From an uncultured Bacteroidota bacterium (GTDB lineage Bacteria > Bacteroidota > Bacteroidia > Chitinophagales > Chitinophagaceae): a DNA stretch of 64,000 nucleotides. The notes beneath the pieces are model-generated. The model worked only from the letters and a program-made list of their open reading frames with translations, did no database searches and was not told the DNA's origin. A program made the position numbers and the translations under genes. The stretch lies in contig CAINUN010000055.1 in assembly GCA_903853805.1 (NCBI GenBank), forward strand, positions 1 through 64,000. Direction: 5' to 3'. This document shows, one piece after another, positions 1 to 9,460 of the stretch; the first letter of the stretch is position 1; every line of letters begins with the position of its first letter.

Positions 1-67
1 TTAGGATGCCCACTGTAAAATGCAGCCGATATGCTAATGCTTTTAGGATGCTGACTGTAAAATGCAG
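1..67. repeat. Two direct copies of a 25-nt repeat at the window edge
   Basis: A 25-nt unit at 1-25 recurs at 43-67 with only two differing bases (period 42). Each copy begins TTAGGATG and ends ACTGTAAAATGCAG. The first copy starts at the window edge, so the array may extend upstream. It lies about 80 bases before a gene of unknown function. I see no open reading frame or hairpin in it. Confidence 0.7.
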
Positions 68-146
68 TTTGGTAAAATCATAATATTAAAACCTGTTTTT
101 TAATTACATTATTCATAAAACACAATACCATTAAAAAAGTTTTTTT

Positions 147-842
147 ATGCTATCCTTAGAAATTTTATTTAGAAATTATTTTAACGATACTAGAATCAGC
201 GACGAAAGATTAGGTGTCTTTGGCGACAACACGCTCGAACGCTTTAAAACACAAAATACAAAAGGCGAATACAAAGATATCATCGCTTTAATAGAAGGTC
301 ATTTACAAAATTTCAAGAGCGAATCGGGTGATATTTCATTAGCTGTAGCCTTGCAACGAGGGCTAACCATTACTACCGATATGTTGGTGAGCGATTTACA
401 CACCACCATGCGCGACGCACAAAATGAAATCATTTTTAAACTTGGTGGCGAAGACAAGCCTGCATACTTAGCTATTTATCCTCATGGAGTGAGCGAATAT
501 TCACAAGCCACCAAAACCCAAATGCCCACTATTACCGATAGGCTTTTTAAGGCAGCCACGCTTAACGCCGCAATTTTGGGTAAAGACCTCACCGATAAAT
601 TGAAAAGTTATCAGCTTCTTTGGAAAAACGCCCGCGATGTGCAAACCGATAAGAAAACGGAAGTAAGCACTGATAGAACCGAAAGAAACGAGAGTCGTTA
701 TGGCTTAGAAATTGCCCTCACAAGAGCAGTGCATATTATAGGCGATAAATTCCCTGATGACTTCGATAAATGCGGGCAGTTTTTTGAATTCCATTTGTTG
801 TATAAACCACAACATGAAAAAAAAGAGGTGCCTAATAAATAA
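147..842 (+). CDS. Hypothetical protein, paralogue of the protein at 47397-48110
   Basis: A 231-residue soluble protein with no signal peptide or membrane segment and no domain I recognise. It appears mostly helical. It shares a scattered but collinear pattern with the 237-residue protein at 47397-48110: YPHG near the middle, then LGKDLTD, a DR...N..R..LE..LT..VH.I block and a final LLY.P. The two are therefore paralogues in one window. Both are followed first by a strong hairpin (here 850-885) and then by a copy of the pseudoknot element (here 928-957), so this gene type and the element seem to travel together. The ATG at 147 follows a T-rich stretch. Function is unknown. Confidence 0.8.
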   Translation: MLSLEILFRNYFNDTRISDERLGVFGDNTLERFKTQNTKGEYKDIIALIEGHLQNFKSESGDISLAVALQRGLTITTDMLVSDLHTTMRDAQNEIIFKLGGEDKPAYLAIYPHGVSEYSQATKTQMPTITDRLFKAATLNAAILGKDLTDKLKSYQLLWKNARDVQTDKKTEVSTDRTERNESRYGLEIALTRAVHIIGDKFPDDFDKCGQFFEFHLLYKPQHEKKEVPNK

Positions 843-849
843 AAACAGG

Positions 850-885
850 AGTTGTGGGTCATTTTATTGTGAATGACCCACAACT
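850..885 (+). terminator. Perfect 14-bp hairpin after the 231-residue gene
   Basis: Arms 850-863 and 872-885 are perfect inverse complements with an 8-nt loop. It starts 7 bases after the stop codon. There is no T-run on the 3-prime side, so it may be a transcript-stabilising or factor-assisted end rather than a classical intrinsic terminator. Confidence 0.6.
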
Positions 886-927
886 TATGAAATAACTCAG
901 CATGACACAAGTATATAACAAATAAAA

Positions 928-957
928 CCCGGAAGCCGAAAAGGGATTAGAGTAGGA
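928..957 (+). promoter_or_regulatory. Pseudoknot leader element, copy 1
   Basis: Stem 1 is CCC 928-930 with GGG 943-945. Stem 2 is 935-937 with 955-957; here only CC/GG pairs because the last position is G against A. Loop 2 is GAAAA (938-942) and loop 3 (946-954) ends AGAGUA. It ends 17 nt before the ATG of the 1992-residue T9SS protein. It shares the invariant loops and layout with four other copies in this window. Confidence 0.7.
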
Positions 958-974
958 ACTAATACAATTCTAAA

Positions 975-3900
975 ATGAAAAAAACATTTTTATACAAACT
1001 AAGATATTGCTTGATGGCAATGTTGATTTTATGGAATGTTGCATTGGGGCAAAATAACCAGCAAAACATAACCGACGATTCTGCTCAAACTATTTTACCT
1101 GTATGTGGAACTACCGCTGAATTTATTCAGAGTTTTCAAACACAAGGGGGTACTGGAACATTACAACCGGCAAGTACATTTTATATACCAATAAACTGTG
1201 GTAATTATTTTACTTTATACTTTGAAGACGAAGATTATTATTATCCTCCAAACGGTGGTACTCCTGTAAAAATCGGTTTTTTTGACCCCACAATAATTAG
1301 TGGTAATTATACAGTTGGCGATCAGAGAAGAGATGTGTTTTGTGCTGTTATTTCAAAATTGGAGCAGCAAATAAATTTTGGTGCAAATGGTGTTAGTCCA
1401 ACCAACAGGATAAAAATTTATGTGAGGCAATCTTTTGATGTAAATAATACTGTCCCGGTTTATAGCTTTGGGATGATTTCTACAGTTACAAGGTGGTTAG
1501 GGAGGGGTATTCCTATTATAGCTGCCAATGAACCGACCCCTGTAAAAGGAAATGTATATAAATACTACCAAACTGGAGTTAATCCAAGCACAGACCCTCA
1601 ATACCCTTATGATGCTATTGTTCAAATTAATTTTGATAAATATTATTATTTCACCACCACCCCTAATACAGGCTGGCATTATTTCAATATCCATTATTTT
1701 GAAAAAGTATCAGATACTTTATTTTATGGAGATTGTACATTTGATTTATTCTCTGTTATCTATCATCAAATGACCCATGCTTTAGGTTGGGTTAGTATGC
1801 TACAGTTTACAAACCCAGGTTGCAATCAATACATCTCTAACCCAAATCCTAATATAAATAATCCATTGAAAAATTTCCCAGCAACGGCAAATACACGCTA
1901 TTCCGCAATTGATATGAGTATAAAGGTTGGTAATTTGTCTTCAATAAGTAACGAAACAAATTTAGTTCCATTAATTGCTGGGGGCAGTGTCTCAATTCCA
2001 AATGCAAATGATAATTATTGGCTCAACGCAAATCAACCGCCCAATAATTTACCTGTTTTATCTGGAATTCAACTTCATGACCAATGGTGTCCCAACTTTC
2101 CACTTGATCAATTTATCTCTCATTTAGAGGATTTGAAAGGAAGTTATTCAAAAAGACAGCGGATATCTCCTGGCGAATACCAAAAATTTGTACTTGACCC
2201 ATTCTCGAAAAAGGGTGTTTTGAGAAGAGATTATACCAAAGGAGAAATACTTGGTATCAGAGATATTCTTGGCTATCAGCTTACAAGTAATGCTCTTGCT
2301 TCCTATGTTGTTGCCAATCATCCTCCTTACTGTAAATCAATGGGCACTAATGCTTATAGTGATGTTTATACTTCATGGGTAAATCCTTATCATGACATCG
2401 CAGAAGAATTACCTGTGAATGCTAATCTGATTAATAATGGTTCCTCTATCACTATTACAATTAATAGTACCGCTAACTACACTGCTACAATAACTAACAG
2501 CAATCTTCAGAACCCTGCTACTGATATAATTCTCTATGACGGGGATAACGAAAATATGTATGCAGAGCCATCCACGATTACAAATTTTCGAGGTTGCGGT
2601 AATGGCGGCAATAATCATCAGCAGTTGAGTTATACAACAATCAACGTAAACGGGAATCAGTTAGTTAAAACATTCACCTATACACCAAGGCCTGATTTTT
2701 ATGGTCGAGCACAGTTTGGTTTTGCTTTGCATGATGGAAAAGAAAGAGGTGGTTTTGTCATTTATACTATTAATGTCACTAAAAATTTGACTACTGTTTA
2801 TCCTCAAGGAACAAATCTAATGGTCAATGGAAATTTTGAAGAAGGAAGTGAAGTAAGAACTTTAAATGCTACATCAATCTATAATACTTCTCGCGACCAA
2901 AGTGAACACATGGATGGTAAATTAATTGGCACCCATTTTTCAGATGCTCAGTTATATAATTGGATGCCTAATTCTGACCAGTTTGGAGGAAGCGGCTGTA
3001 TTATTAAAAACTCATTTGAAATGTGTAGTATCCAAGATAAGTTATTTAAGTATGGGCATTGGTGGAATGGCACGAGTACGAACAGTAATCAATTGTCGCA
3101 ACCAAATACAAATACTGCAACTCCTCTGATTTCAGGTGGTGAACGCTATTTAAGGCTTAGGTATGGCAAACAATCCACAACTGGTACTACATACTCAGCT
3201 ACTATGTTATATTTAAAAACAAACATAAAAAAATGCCACCATTACAAATTGCGTTTTCTTGCTAGAAGAGAAAGCGATTCAACAACATCTATGAACATAT
3301 CGATGGTGTATGGCTTTACAAATGATTCAAAACTTGCTGCCTATTGTGTACCAACTAATGGAATGACACAAGGAGGATTAAATCAAATCTCGAACGCTAA
3401 CCTTGCCACACTATTCACGCAACATAATTTTTCAACTCCATTGTCTCTTGACCTAAACAGCTATTGGCAAGAGTTTACTGCTGATGTTTACCCAGGGAAT
3501 AATAATGTTGTAACAAATCCCGATTTGAATTTTGCTTATTGCAGCAATGAAGATGCCAATATTTTGTACCTTAGAAAAGAGGGAACAGATGAAGGAGTAT
3601 TAATTGATAATATTGAATTAATAGACGACCCTTCTTTCCCTTTACCTACCGCAACAATTACAGCATCAACTATTGTCCCTTGCCAATCATACCAATTGAA
3701 TGTAAATATCAACGGTAGTTTTTCTAATTCTTGTGGTGGTTCAGGTAATCTAAGTTATACATGGACATCTGCTGGCTCACTTTCAGGGTTAAACAGTACT
3801 TCAATTCCAAATCCTATTCTAAGTAATACTAACAATGGTCCTCAGACATTTACATGTACTATTACCAATGGCTGCATAACAATAACAGCCGATATTAAAA

Positions 3901-6900
3901 TTGGCATTTATCCTATTCCTACGGTAACAGTTACTCAAAATAACAACTGTAATTTTACTACCCTTACTGTAAGCCCGACTAATCCTTGCTATCAATATAC
4001 ATGGACTAATAATGGGCAAATTATTGCAGTTACAACTTCCAATATTTTTACCTTGCAGTATCCTGCTTCAGGTACATACACTGTTACTGTTTCACCAATA
4101 GTTGGTTCTCCTTGTTTTGGCGATGCTGCTTGCTCAGGTAGCGCCAACGTAAATGTTGCCTTGTTTTCTCCTACCTATTGTTGTGCACAACCTCAAGCTC
4201 CACCAGGAAGTATTTTTATTGACTTAACCTATAATGCTAATGTAGATGCGCTGATAAATGCAGTAAATCAGTTTGGCAGTTATGGAGTGCTTAGTGGTTC
4301 CTCGGGCACGTTATCCGGCTTCCCCGGCTATATTATTTTCAATGGAAATTTCAATGTCAATAAAAACTTGACCATTCAGAATTGTCCTAATTTAGTGTTT
4401 GGACCTTATGCCACCATGACACTAGGGATTAATAAACAACTCAATGCTACCAATAGCGAGTTCAGGGCATGCGACACCATGTGGACGGGAATTATTGCGG
4501 ATAAAGCAAATTGTTCCGTAAATTTGAACCAATGTAACTTGTTCGATATGATTGATGGTGTACATTCTATTTCAGGAGCCAATATTGTTGCTCAAAGTTG
4601 TAATTTCTCCAATAATTACACTTCTATATGGTTTGAAAAAACACCGACCGTTTACAATGCTCAAGTGTATGGCAATACTTTTACAAGTTCAGGCAGTTAT
4701 TTACATATTCCTTACTTAGGGAAAAAAGGAAAGTATGGGGTAAAAATTACAGACTGTCAAACAGTAGCAATAGGCGATAATAACCAATTATTGAACTACT
4801 TCAACAACATCATGACGGGTATTTATATTATTGCTACAGGAAAAGGATTTAATCCTAACCAGAATTATACCTATACGCTTAAGAACAATCAGTTTGACCA
4901 AATAAAAGGTGGTTTATATGGGTTGCCTGCACCAATTGGTGGAAGTCCTGTTACAATTTATACTGACCCTGATGGTACTGCCATCTATGCAATGAATTAC
5001 GGGAAACCTGGGAATTATAAATTGATTGTGGACAATATAATTGCTTCCAGTATCATTGATAATATTAATCATTGCACTAAAGCGGTAACGGTTACCGGAA
5101 TGGCATGCGATGTAACCAATACCGCCATCAATCATGTAACTTGGGGGATTAGTATTACGGGGGCACAAACCTATAAATACCTTGTCCGTTACAATAAAAT
5201 CTTTGATACTCATTTTGGTGTTCAATTTTCAGGAGATGTGTTTTCAGCCAATGTTGCTGATAACCAAATGTCAACCGACATCAATAATGACCCTTGGTTC
5301 AACGGTCAACCATTAGGTTATCCTATTGGTATTCTTGCCGAGTTTTACAATTCAGGAACAAATCTTAATTTTAAGGTGGAAAGAAACGGCATTAGCTTAA
5401 ATGCAAATGCTGGAGTGGGTGTTCGTATTCAGAAACAAGGGGTGAAAATAAAATCAAATTCCATTACCCTCAATAATTCCACGATGCCAATCAATACAGG
5501 CACCGTTCAGAAACCTAAATACGCCCCGTTTTATGGCATACAAATAACTAAGGCTCCATTTTGTTATATTGGGTACAATGCCATTACGGGTAATTACCAA
5601 AGCTTAATTACACAGCCAAGAGATGTGGCGGGGATTTATTTTGAAGAAAGCCAGAATATTACTGTGGAGTGTAATTTTACATCAACATTAAAATATGGAT
5701 TTTTTGTTTTGGGTGACTGTAATACATTATCTACTGAAATAAGAGGAAATGTAATGCAAGCACATACCAATGGTTGGTTATTCAGACATTTGGTATTTGA
5801 TGGTACTTTTGGCCATTTAATCGGTGACCCATTACAAATGGGTAATTACAAAGATAATAATAATCAATTTCCGGGTACAGTTTGGGGATCTAAAATCTTA
5901 AGATATTCTGTCAACTGTAATAATACTACTATATTATCATCAGGTGGTCAAGATAAAATAGTTACAGACAATGTAGCTTGTAATATTTTTCCTGGTGAAT
6001 CTATTGCAATGCCACAAAATTCATCACTTTGTAGTTACTTAATTGCAAATATGTTAAATGAACCTACATTTTGGTGTGGTGACTTCGTCATGCCAAACCC
6101 TTCAACAATTGATTTTGTTACCAATCTTACTTTAGCAGAACAAATTGCGCAAGACAGTGTTGTTTACAGTGAATATCAGGAACAGGGGGCATGGTTGGCA
6201 GCACAACAGTTGTATTACCAACTGTATTATGATACAGCTACAAGAAACAATAGCCTTATTTTAGATTCCTTCTACTTGGCCATGCAAAATACAGTAGTGG
6301 ACAATATGCATACTACTGATGATTTTTTGAAGAGTGTTGAAGAGACCTTTACACAAGATACCATTGCTTATAACAATTGGTTAGATTCTGCTCGAAATGC
6401 CAACCATACTATTATTAGCAATGTGCAACAAGCCATCAACGACAGCATCATTAATGAACTCTACCTAAAATGGTTAGAATTGGGCATTGACTCTCTAAAT
6501 TATCGAGACAGCATCCTTATTGCTAATTTGGCTTTACAATGCCCTTGGATAGGTGGTGATGCGGTCTATAAAGCAAGAATGTTGTACGGACTTTTTGTAA
6601 TAGTGGATTATGACAATTTGGAATTATGCAATAATGCCAGTGTTTATAAAGGTGGCAAGAGTTTATTTGATGAAGAAAATGAACTCTTAAACAATCAAAC
6701 AGTTTCATATACTAGTCCTACATTTACATTGTATCCTAACCCATCGGATGGTAACTTTACTATTGATTATCAAATAGGCGGCAGTCTTGAGATTGTTGAT
6801 ATTTATGGAAGATTGCAAAGAACGCTGACACTTCCAGCCGAAAGAAATAAAATTAAAATTGACCTCAGCGATTTGTCAAATGGAATTTACTTCTATGTGC

Positions 6901-6953
6901 ATCTTTTGAATAACAAGCCTATAGACAGAGGTAAATTTATGATTTTATATTAA
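975..6953 (+). CDS. Giant T9SS-secreted protein with a degenerate metallopeptidase motif and a beta-helix region
   Basis: A 1992-residue exported protein. It has an N-terminal signal peptide (hydrophobic MAMLILWNVAL, cleavage probably after GQ near residue 26) and a C-terminal type A sorting tail (YPNPSDGNF, then NGIYFY), so it should be exported by Sec and then anchored or released by T9SS. Around residue 264 is HQMTHALGW, which matches the zinc site HExxHALG of secreted Bacteroidota peptidases except that the catalytic Glu is Gln265; I expect weak or no hydrolysis. Further on are cadherin/Ig-like segments (about 480-600), a GNFEEGSE carbohydrate-binding-like domain (about 620-900), PKD/Ig-like repeats (about 905-1060) and a right-handed beta-helix-like stretch (about 1100-1700). 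The last part before the tail is helical. It follows pseudoknot copy 1 by 17 nt and precedes another T9SS gene by 10 bases. Substrate unknown. Confidence 0.85.
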   Translation: MKKTFLYKLRYCLMAMLILWNVALGQNNQQNITDDSAQTILPVCGTTAEFIQSFQTQGGTGTLQPASTFYIPINCGNYFTLYFEDEDYYYPPNGGTPVKIGFFDPTIISGNYTVGDQRRDVFCAVISKLEQQINFGANGVSPTNRIKIYVRQSFDVNNTVPVYSFGMISTVTRWLGRGIPIIAANEPTPVKGNVYKYYQTGVNPSTDPQYPYDAIVQINFDKYYYFTTTPNTGWHYFNIHYFEKVSDTLFYGDCTFDLFSVIYHQMTHALGWVSMLQFTNPGCNQYISNPNPNINNPLKNFPATANTRYSAIDMSIKVGNLSSISNETNLVPLIAGGSVSIPNANDNYWLNANQPPNNLPVLSGIQLHDQWCPNFPLDQFISHLEDLKGSYSKRQRISPGEYQKFVLDPFSKKGVLRRDYTKGEILGIRDILGYQLTSNALASYVVANHPPYCKSMGTNAYSDVYTSWVNPYHDIAEELPVNANLINNGSSITITINSTANYTATITNSNLQNPATDIILYDGDNENMYAEPSTITNFRGCGNGGNNHQQLSYTTINVNGNQLVKTFTYTPRPDFYGRAQFGFALHDGKERGGFVIYTINVTKNLTTVYPQGTNLMVNGNFEEGSEVRTLNATSIYNTSRDQSEHMDGKLIGTHFSDAQLYNWMPNSDQFGGSGCIIKNSFEMCSIQDKLFKYGHWWNGTSTNSNQLSQPNTNTATPLISGGERYLRLRYGKQSTTGTTYSATMLYLKTNIKKCHHYKLRFLARRESDSTTSMNISMVYGFTNDSKLAAYCVPTNGMTQGGLNQISNANLATLFTQHNFSTPLSLDLNSYWQEFTADVYPGNNNVVTNPDLNFAYCSNEDANILYLRKEGTDEGVLIDNIELIDDPSFPLPTATITASTIVPCQSYQLNVNINGSFSNSCGGSGNLSYTWTSAGSLSGLNSTSIPNPILSNTNNGPQTFTCTITNGCITITADIKIGIYPIPTVTVTQNNNCNFTTLTVSPTNPCYQYTWTNNGQIIAVTTSNIFTLQYPASGTYTVTVSPIVGSPCFGDAACSGSANVNVALFSPTYCCAQPQAPPGSIFIDLTYNANVDALINAVNQFGSYGVLSGSSGTLSGFPGYIIFNGNFNVNKNLTIQNCPNLVFGPYATMTLGINKQLNATNSEFRACDTMWTGIIADKANCSVNLNQCNLFDMIDGVHSISGANIVAQSCNFSNNYTSIWFEKTPTVYNAQVYGNTFTSSGSYLHIPYLGKKGKYGVKITDCQTVAIGDNNQLLNYFNNIMTGIYIIATGKGFNPNQNYTYTLKNNQFDQIKGGLYGLPAPIGGSPVTIYTDPDGTAIYAMNYGKPGNYKLIVDNIIASSIIDNINHCTKAVTVTGMACDVTNTAINHVTWGISITGAQTYKYLVRYNKIFDTHFGVQFSGDVFSANVADNQMSTDINNDPWFNGQPLGYPIGILAEFYNSGTNLNFKVERNGISLNANAGVGVRIQKQGVKIKSNSITLNNSTMPINTGTVQKPKYAPFYGIQITKAPFCYIGYNAITGNYQSLITQPRDVAGIYFEESQNITVECNFTSTLKYGFFVLGDCNTLSTEIRGNVMQAHTNGWLFRHLVFDGTFGHLIGDPLQMGNYKDNNNQFPGTVWGSKILRYSVNCNNTTILSSGGQDKIVTDNVACNIFPGESIAMPQNSSLCSYLIANMLNEPTFWCGDFVMPNPSTIDFVTNLTLAEQIAQDSVVYSEYQEQGAWLAAQQLYYQLYYDTATRNNSLILDSFYLAMQNTVVDNMHTTDDFLKSVEETFTQDTIAYNNWLDSARNANHTIISNVQQAINDSIINELYLKWLELGIDSLNYRDSILIANLALQCPWIGGDAVYKARMLYGLFVIVDYDNLELCNNASVYKGGKSLFDEENELLNNQTVSYTSPTFTLYPNPSDGNFTIDYQIGGSLEIVDIYGRLQRTLTLPAERNKIKIDLSDLSNGIYFYVHLLNNKPIDRGKFMILY

Positions 6954-6963
6954 TCCTGCATTT

Positions 6964-8505
6964 ATGAGACTTATTATTTTTTTAGTAGTGTTGCTGGTTA
7001 GCAACACTACTTTTTCCCAGAATAAATATGGGAATATTTGGGTAAATGGTTATTTGCGATATTTCAAGACTGATTTTAATAGTAGTGTTCCAGTAAATAG
7101 CTATATGGGACATAAACTAAATATTTGTTTGTGGATGGGTCAATCCAACATTTGTGATTCAAATGGTAAATTAATATTATTTAGCAATGGTTTAGATATC
7201 TTTGATAGTTTAGGTTATCCAATTGATGGTGGAGGTAATATTGTACCATCAATGTATTATAATTACTGTGCACCTGGGGCTACCAGCCCTCAAACATCCC
7301 TTTTTCTTCCTGCGGGTAATGATTTATATCATTTTTTGACACCTATTATTTCAGACAATGAAGAAATTAATCTTCAAAACCCTAACTATTCTCCAAAAGG
7401 GAGGGATTTATTATTATATAATTTGATAGATATGAATGCTAACAATGGGGCAGGTAAAGTAATTAAGAGAATGATTCCAATTTTAGAAAATGGTCACATG
7501 GCAATTACTAATATGATGGCTTGCAGGCATGGTGATGGCAAAAGTTGGTGGTTATTGAAACAAGCATGGGATACCAATATGGTCTATAAATTTCTAATTA
7601 CAAAAGACAGTGTATTTGGTCCTTACAACCAAGGTTTTGCACAGCCTATGATTGGTAAAGGAATCAACGGATGGGGCTTTGGTGGTCAGTCTGTTTTTAG
7701 TCAAGATGGTAAACTTTATGCTAGCTTGTCTTATAGGATTTACAAACTTTTAGTGAACGATTTTGATAGATGTAGTGGCTCCCTGTCAAATTTAAGAATT
7801 TATGATGTCCCTGTACCATCAATTTATGATGATAGCAGTCATGTTACATATCCCTCTGCAGACTCATTAATTGAAGGGATTGCGTTTTCACCAAGTGGAA
7901 GGTTCTTATACATTAGTAAGTATTTCTCTATTTTACAGTTCGATCTTTGGGATAGTAATTTGAATACCGCATGGGACACAATTGCATACAGGGATACAAG
8001 TTGGTTACAATTTGCTGGCTATTCTACACTTTACTTAGGTCCTGATAATAAAATTTATATAGGTAATCTGAATGCGATTAGTGGTCAAATGAGTGTTATC
8101 AATTACCCCGATAAAAAAGGAGATTCCTGTGGGTTCTGTAAACGATGTTTACGATTTAATGACCCTAATGCCATTGCAATTACTTCCCCACCCAATATGG
8201 CTAATTATAACCTTGGTCCAAGTAATCCTATTTGCTGGCCGGCAGTGGTGGAGGAGGTGCCTCCTCAAGAGGAAATAAATGTCTATCCCAATCCTTTTGA
8301 GGCTACGCTTATCATTAAATGCAGCCATGTTCAAAATATAACCTTCTATCTCTATGATAGCTTTGGCAAACTCATCCTTACCAAAACCTTCAATGAAAAC
8401 AAAGAGCAAATAAATACGACTAACCTTTCAGCAGGCTTATACTTTTATAGCATCGTTAATAAAAACGGCGAGCGAGTAAAGGCAGGGAAGGTGGTGAAGG
8501 AATGA
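6964..8505 (+). CDS. T9SS-sorted secreted protein, propeller-like
   Basis: A 513-residue protein with a signal peptide (MRLIIFLVVLLVSNTTFSQ) and a C-terminal type A sorting tail beginning VYPNPFEAT and ending GKVVKE. The body has repeating short blade-like segments such as WLLKQAWDTN and GIAFSPSGRFLYIS, suggesting a beta-propeller used for binding or adhesion; I see no catalytic motif. It starts 10 bases after the giant T9SS gene on the same strand, so the two are probably co-transcribed. Its last 60 bases are nearly identical to the end of the T9SS gene at 45283-47001, as if sorting tails recombine between loci. Confidence 0.85.
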   Translation: MRLIIFLVVLLVSNTTFSQNKYGNIWVNGYLRYFKTDFNSSVPVNSYMGHKLNICLWMGQSNICDSNGKLILFSNGLDIFDSLGYPIDGGGNIVPSMYYNYCAPGATSPQTSLFLPAGNDLYHFLTPIISDNEEINLQNPNYSPKGRDLLLYNLIDMNANNGAGKVIKRMIPILENGHMAITNMMACRHGDGKSWWLLKQAWDTNMVYKFLITKDSVFGPYNQGFAQPMIGKGINGWGFGGQSVFSQDGKLYASLSYRIYKLLVNDFDRCSGSLSNLRIYDVPVPSIYDDSSHVTYPSADSLIEGIAFSPSGRFLYISKYFSILQFDLWDSNLNTAWDTIAYRDTSWLQFAGYSTLYLGPDNKIYIGNLNAISGQMSVINYPDKKGDSCGFCKRCLRFNDPNAIAITSPPNMANYNLGPSNPICWPAVVEEVPPQEEINVYPNPFEATLIIKCSHVQNITFYLYDSFGKLILTKTFNENKEQINTTNLSAGLYFYSIVNKNGERVKAGKVVKE

Positions 8506-8506
8506 T

Positions 8507-8602
8507 GTGTCTGCGTGTTTTTGTGTTTGCGTGTTTTCGAAAAACCAAGTACACATAACCACAAAAAGACAAAAGGGCGTTGGCAAGAGTCAGCGTCCTT
8601 TT
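8507..8602 (+). repeat. About 100-bp repeat with intrinsic terminator, copy A
   Basis: Starts right after the stop of the upstream T9SS gene. It carries a TGTCTGCGTG / TGTTTGCGTG stretch and then a hairpin with arms 8571-8584 and 8589-8602 (14 bp with G-T pairs, loop AAGA) whose 3-prime arm runs into T residues. The same layout recurs at 9300-9400. Both copies directly precede a toxin-antitoxin locus. Confidence 0.75.
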
Positions 8603-8604
8603 TT
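8571..8604 (+). terminator. Intrinsic terminator after the T9SS operon
   Basis: Arms AAAAGGGCGTTGGC (8571-8584) and GTCAGCGTCCTTTT (8589-8602) pair fully, allowing G-T wobbles, across a 4-nt loop. T residues follow. It is the natural end for the transcript of the two T9SS genes upstream. Confidence 0.7.
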
Positions 8605-8616
8605 ATTGTTTTATAG

Positions 8617-8624
8617 TAGATTTG
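8617..8624 (+). promoter_or_regulatory. Bacteroidota -7 box for the PIN locus
   Basis: TAGATTTG matches the Bacteroidota -7 consensus TAnnTTTG. It ends 4 bases before the ATG at 8629, so transcription would begin at or very near the start codon, giving a leaderless message. I see no clear -33 TTG at the right distance. Confidence 0.4.
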
Positions 8625-8628
8625 TAGC

Positions 8629-9090
8629 ATGAAACCGAGGTTATATTTTGATACATCTGTTTTTGGGGGTATTTACGACTAAGAGTTTCAAGAAGAAACC
8701 GTGCAACTTTTTGAAATGGTAAATGCCGGTGAGGTTGTATGTGTTTACTCAGATCTTACCGAATTTGAATTAGAAAATGCTCCAGAAAAAGTAAAAGAAC
8801 ACTTCGTCAATTTACCAACTGAGTATATAGAATTTGTAGAAATCACAGAAGAAATGAACGAACTTGCAAACGAATACATCAAAGAAAATGTAGTTGGCGC
8901 AACTAGTATAGATGATTGCAGACATATTGCCTGTGCAACCCTAAAAAAAGTTGATTATTTGATAAGCTGGAATTTTAAACACATAGTCAATGTCTTTAGG
9001 ATTAGAGGTTATAACTCAATCAACATAAAAAACGGCTATGCACAATTAGACATTCGTTCACCTAAAGAAATTATTAGCAATGAAAAATAA
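8629..9090 (+). pseudogene. PIN-domain toxin interrupted by an in-frame stop codon
   Basis: The reading frame from ATG 8629 encodes MKPRLYFDTSVFGGIYD, the classic PIN-domain N-terminus with the first acidic metal ligand (Asp8). Codon 18 (8680-8682) is TAA, and the same frame then continues without a break to 9090 with the rest of the PIN fold: acidic residues around TSIDDCRHIACA and the LISWNFKHI motif of VapC-like nucleases. Without the stop it would be 153 residues, normal for the family. A shorter product from GTG 8701 would lack the first catalytic Asp and strand. Either the toxin has been inactivated by one base change, or this is a sequencing error. It overlaps the downstream small ORF (9080) by 11 bases, as in toxin-antitoxin pairs. 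Confidence 0.8.
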
Positions 9091-9232
9091 TCAACCTATA
9101 AAAGAGAAAGAATTTGATACCGTAAAATTCTTTAGAGCAGTAAAAGAAAAAATTGCAACCGAAACAAAAGGAATGACTTTCATCGAGTTTAAGCAATACA
9201 TCAGTAATAGAAAACTAAAGACCGTTAGATAA
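9080..9232 (+). CDS. Small putative antitoxin partner of the PIN protein
   Basis: A 50-residue ORF starting at ATG 9080, overlapping the last 11 bases of the PIN gene. Its sequence (FDTVKFFRAVKEKIA, then KGMTFIEFKQYI) has the charged, helical character of the short proteins encoded just downstream of PIN toxins in Bacteroidota. It has Lys/Arg-rich ends and no cysteines. Role inferred from position and style: binding and neutralising the PIN nuclease. It appears intact although its toxin is interrupted. Confidence 0.65.
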   Translation: MKNNQPIKEKEFDTVKFFRAVKEKIATETKGMTFIEFKQYISNRKLKTVR

Positions 9233-9299
9233 TTACTCATCTAAATCACTGTAGTCATTCATTGTTAGGCTAAAATTTTCTGACTTGTTACAGCAGTAA

Positions 9300-9402
9300 A
9301 AATAGTGTTTGCGTGTTTTTGTGTCTGCGTGTTTTCGTAAAATCAAAGACATAAAACAACAAAAAGACAAAAGGGCGTTGGCATGGGTCAGCGTCCTTTT
9401 TT
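9300..9402 (+). repeat. About 100-bp repeat with intrinsic terminator, copy B
   Basis: Second copy of the repeat at 8507-8602: a TGTTTGCGTG / TGTCTGCGTG stretch, then AAAAAGACAAAAGGGCG, then the same 14-bp hairpin (9369-9382 with 9387-9400, loop ATGG) and T-run. It sits between the PIN locus and the YoeB locus. Confidence 0.75.
9369..9402 (+). terminator. Intrinsic terminator between the two toxin-antitoxin loci
   Basis: Arms 9369-9382 and 9387-9400 pair over 14 positions including G-T wobbles, with a 4-nt loop followed by T residues. Identical in its arms to the terminator at 8571-8602. Confidence 0.7.
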
Positions 9403-9439
9403 GTAAAGTTATTCTACTCTTGAATAGCATGAAAAAGAC

Positions 9440-9447
9440 TATTTTTG
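9440..9447 (+). promoter_or_regulatory. Bacteroidota -7 box for the YoeB-type locus
   Basis: TATTTTTG is an exact TAnnTTTG match ending 13 bases before the antitoxin ATG at 9461. Together with the terminator at 9369-9402 it makes this an independent transcription unit. Confidence 0.45.
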
Positions 9448-9460
9448 AGAAAACTAAAAC

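Noticed and set aside
928-957. Identity of the pseudoknot with preQ1, SAM-II, fluoride, guanidine-III or THF riboswitches
   Set aside because: None of the consensus sequences I remember for these has GCC-GAAAA followed by AGAGUA-GGC in this layout. This is a judgement from memory, not a search.
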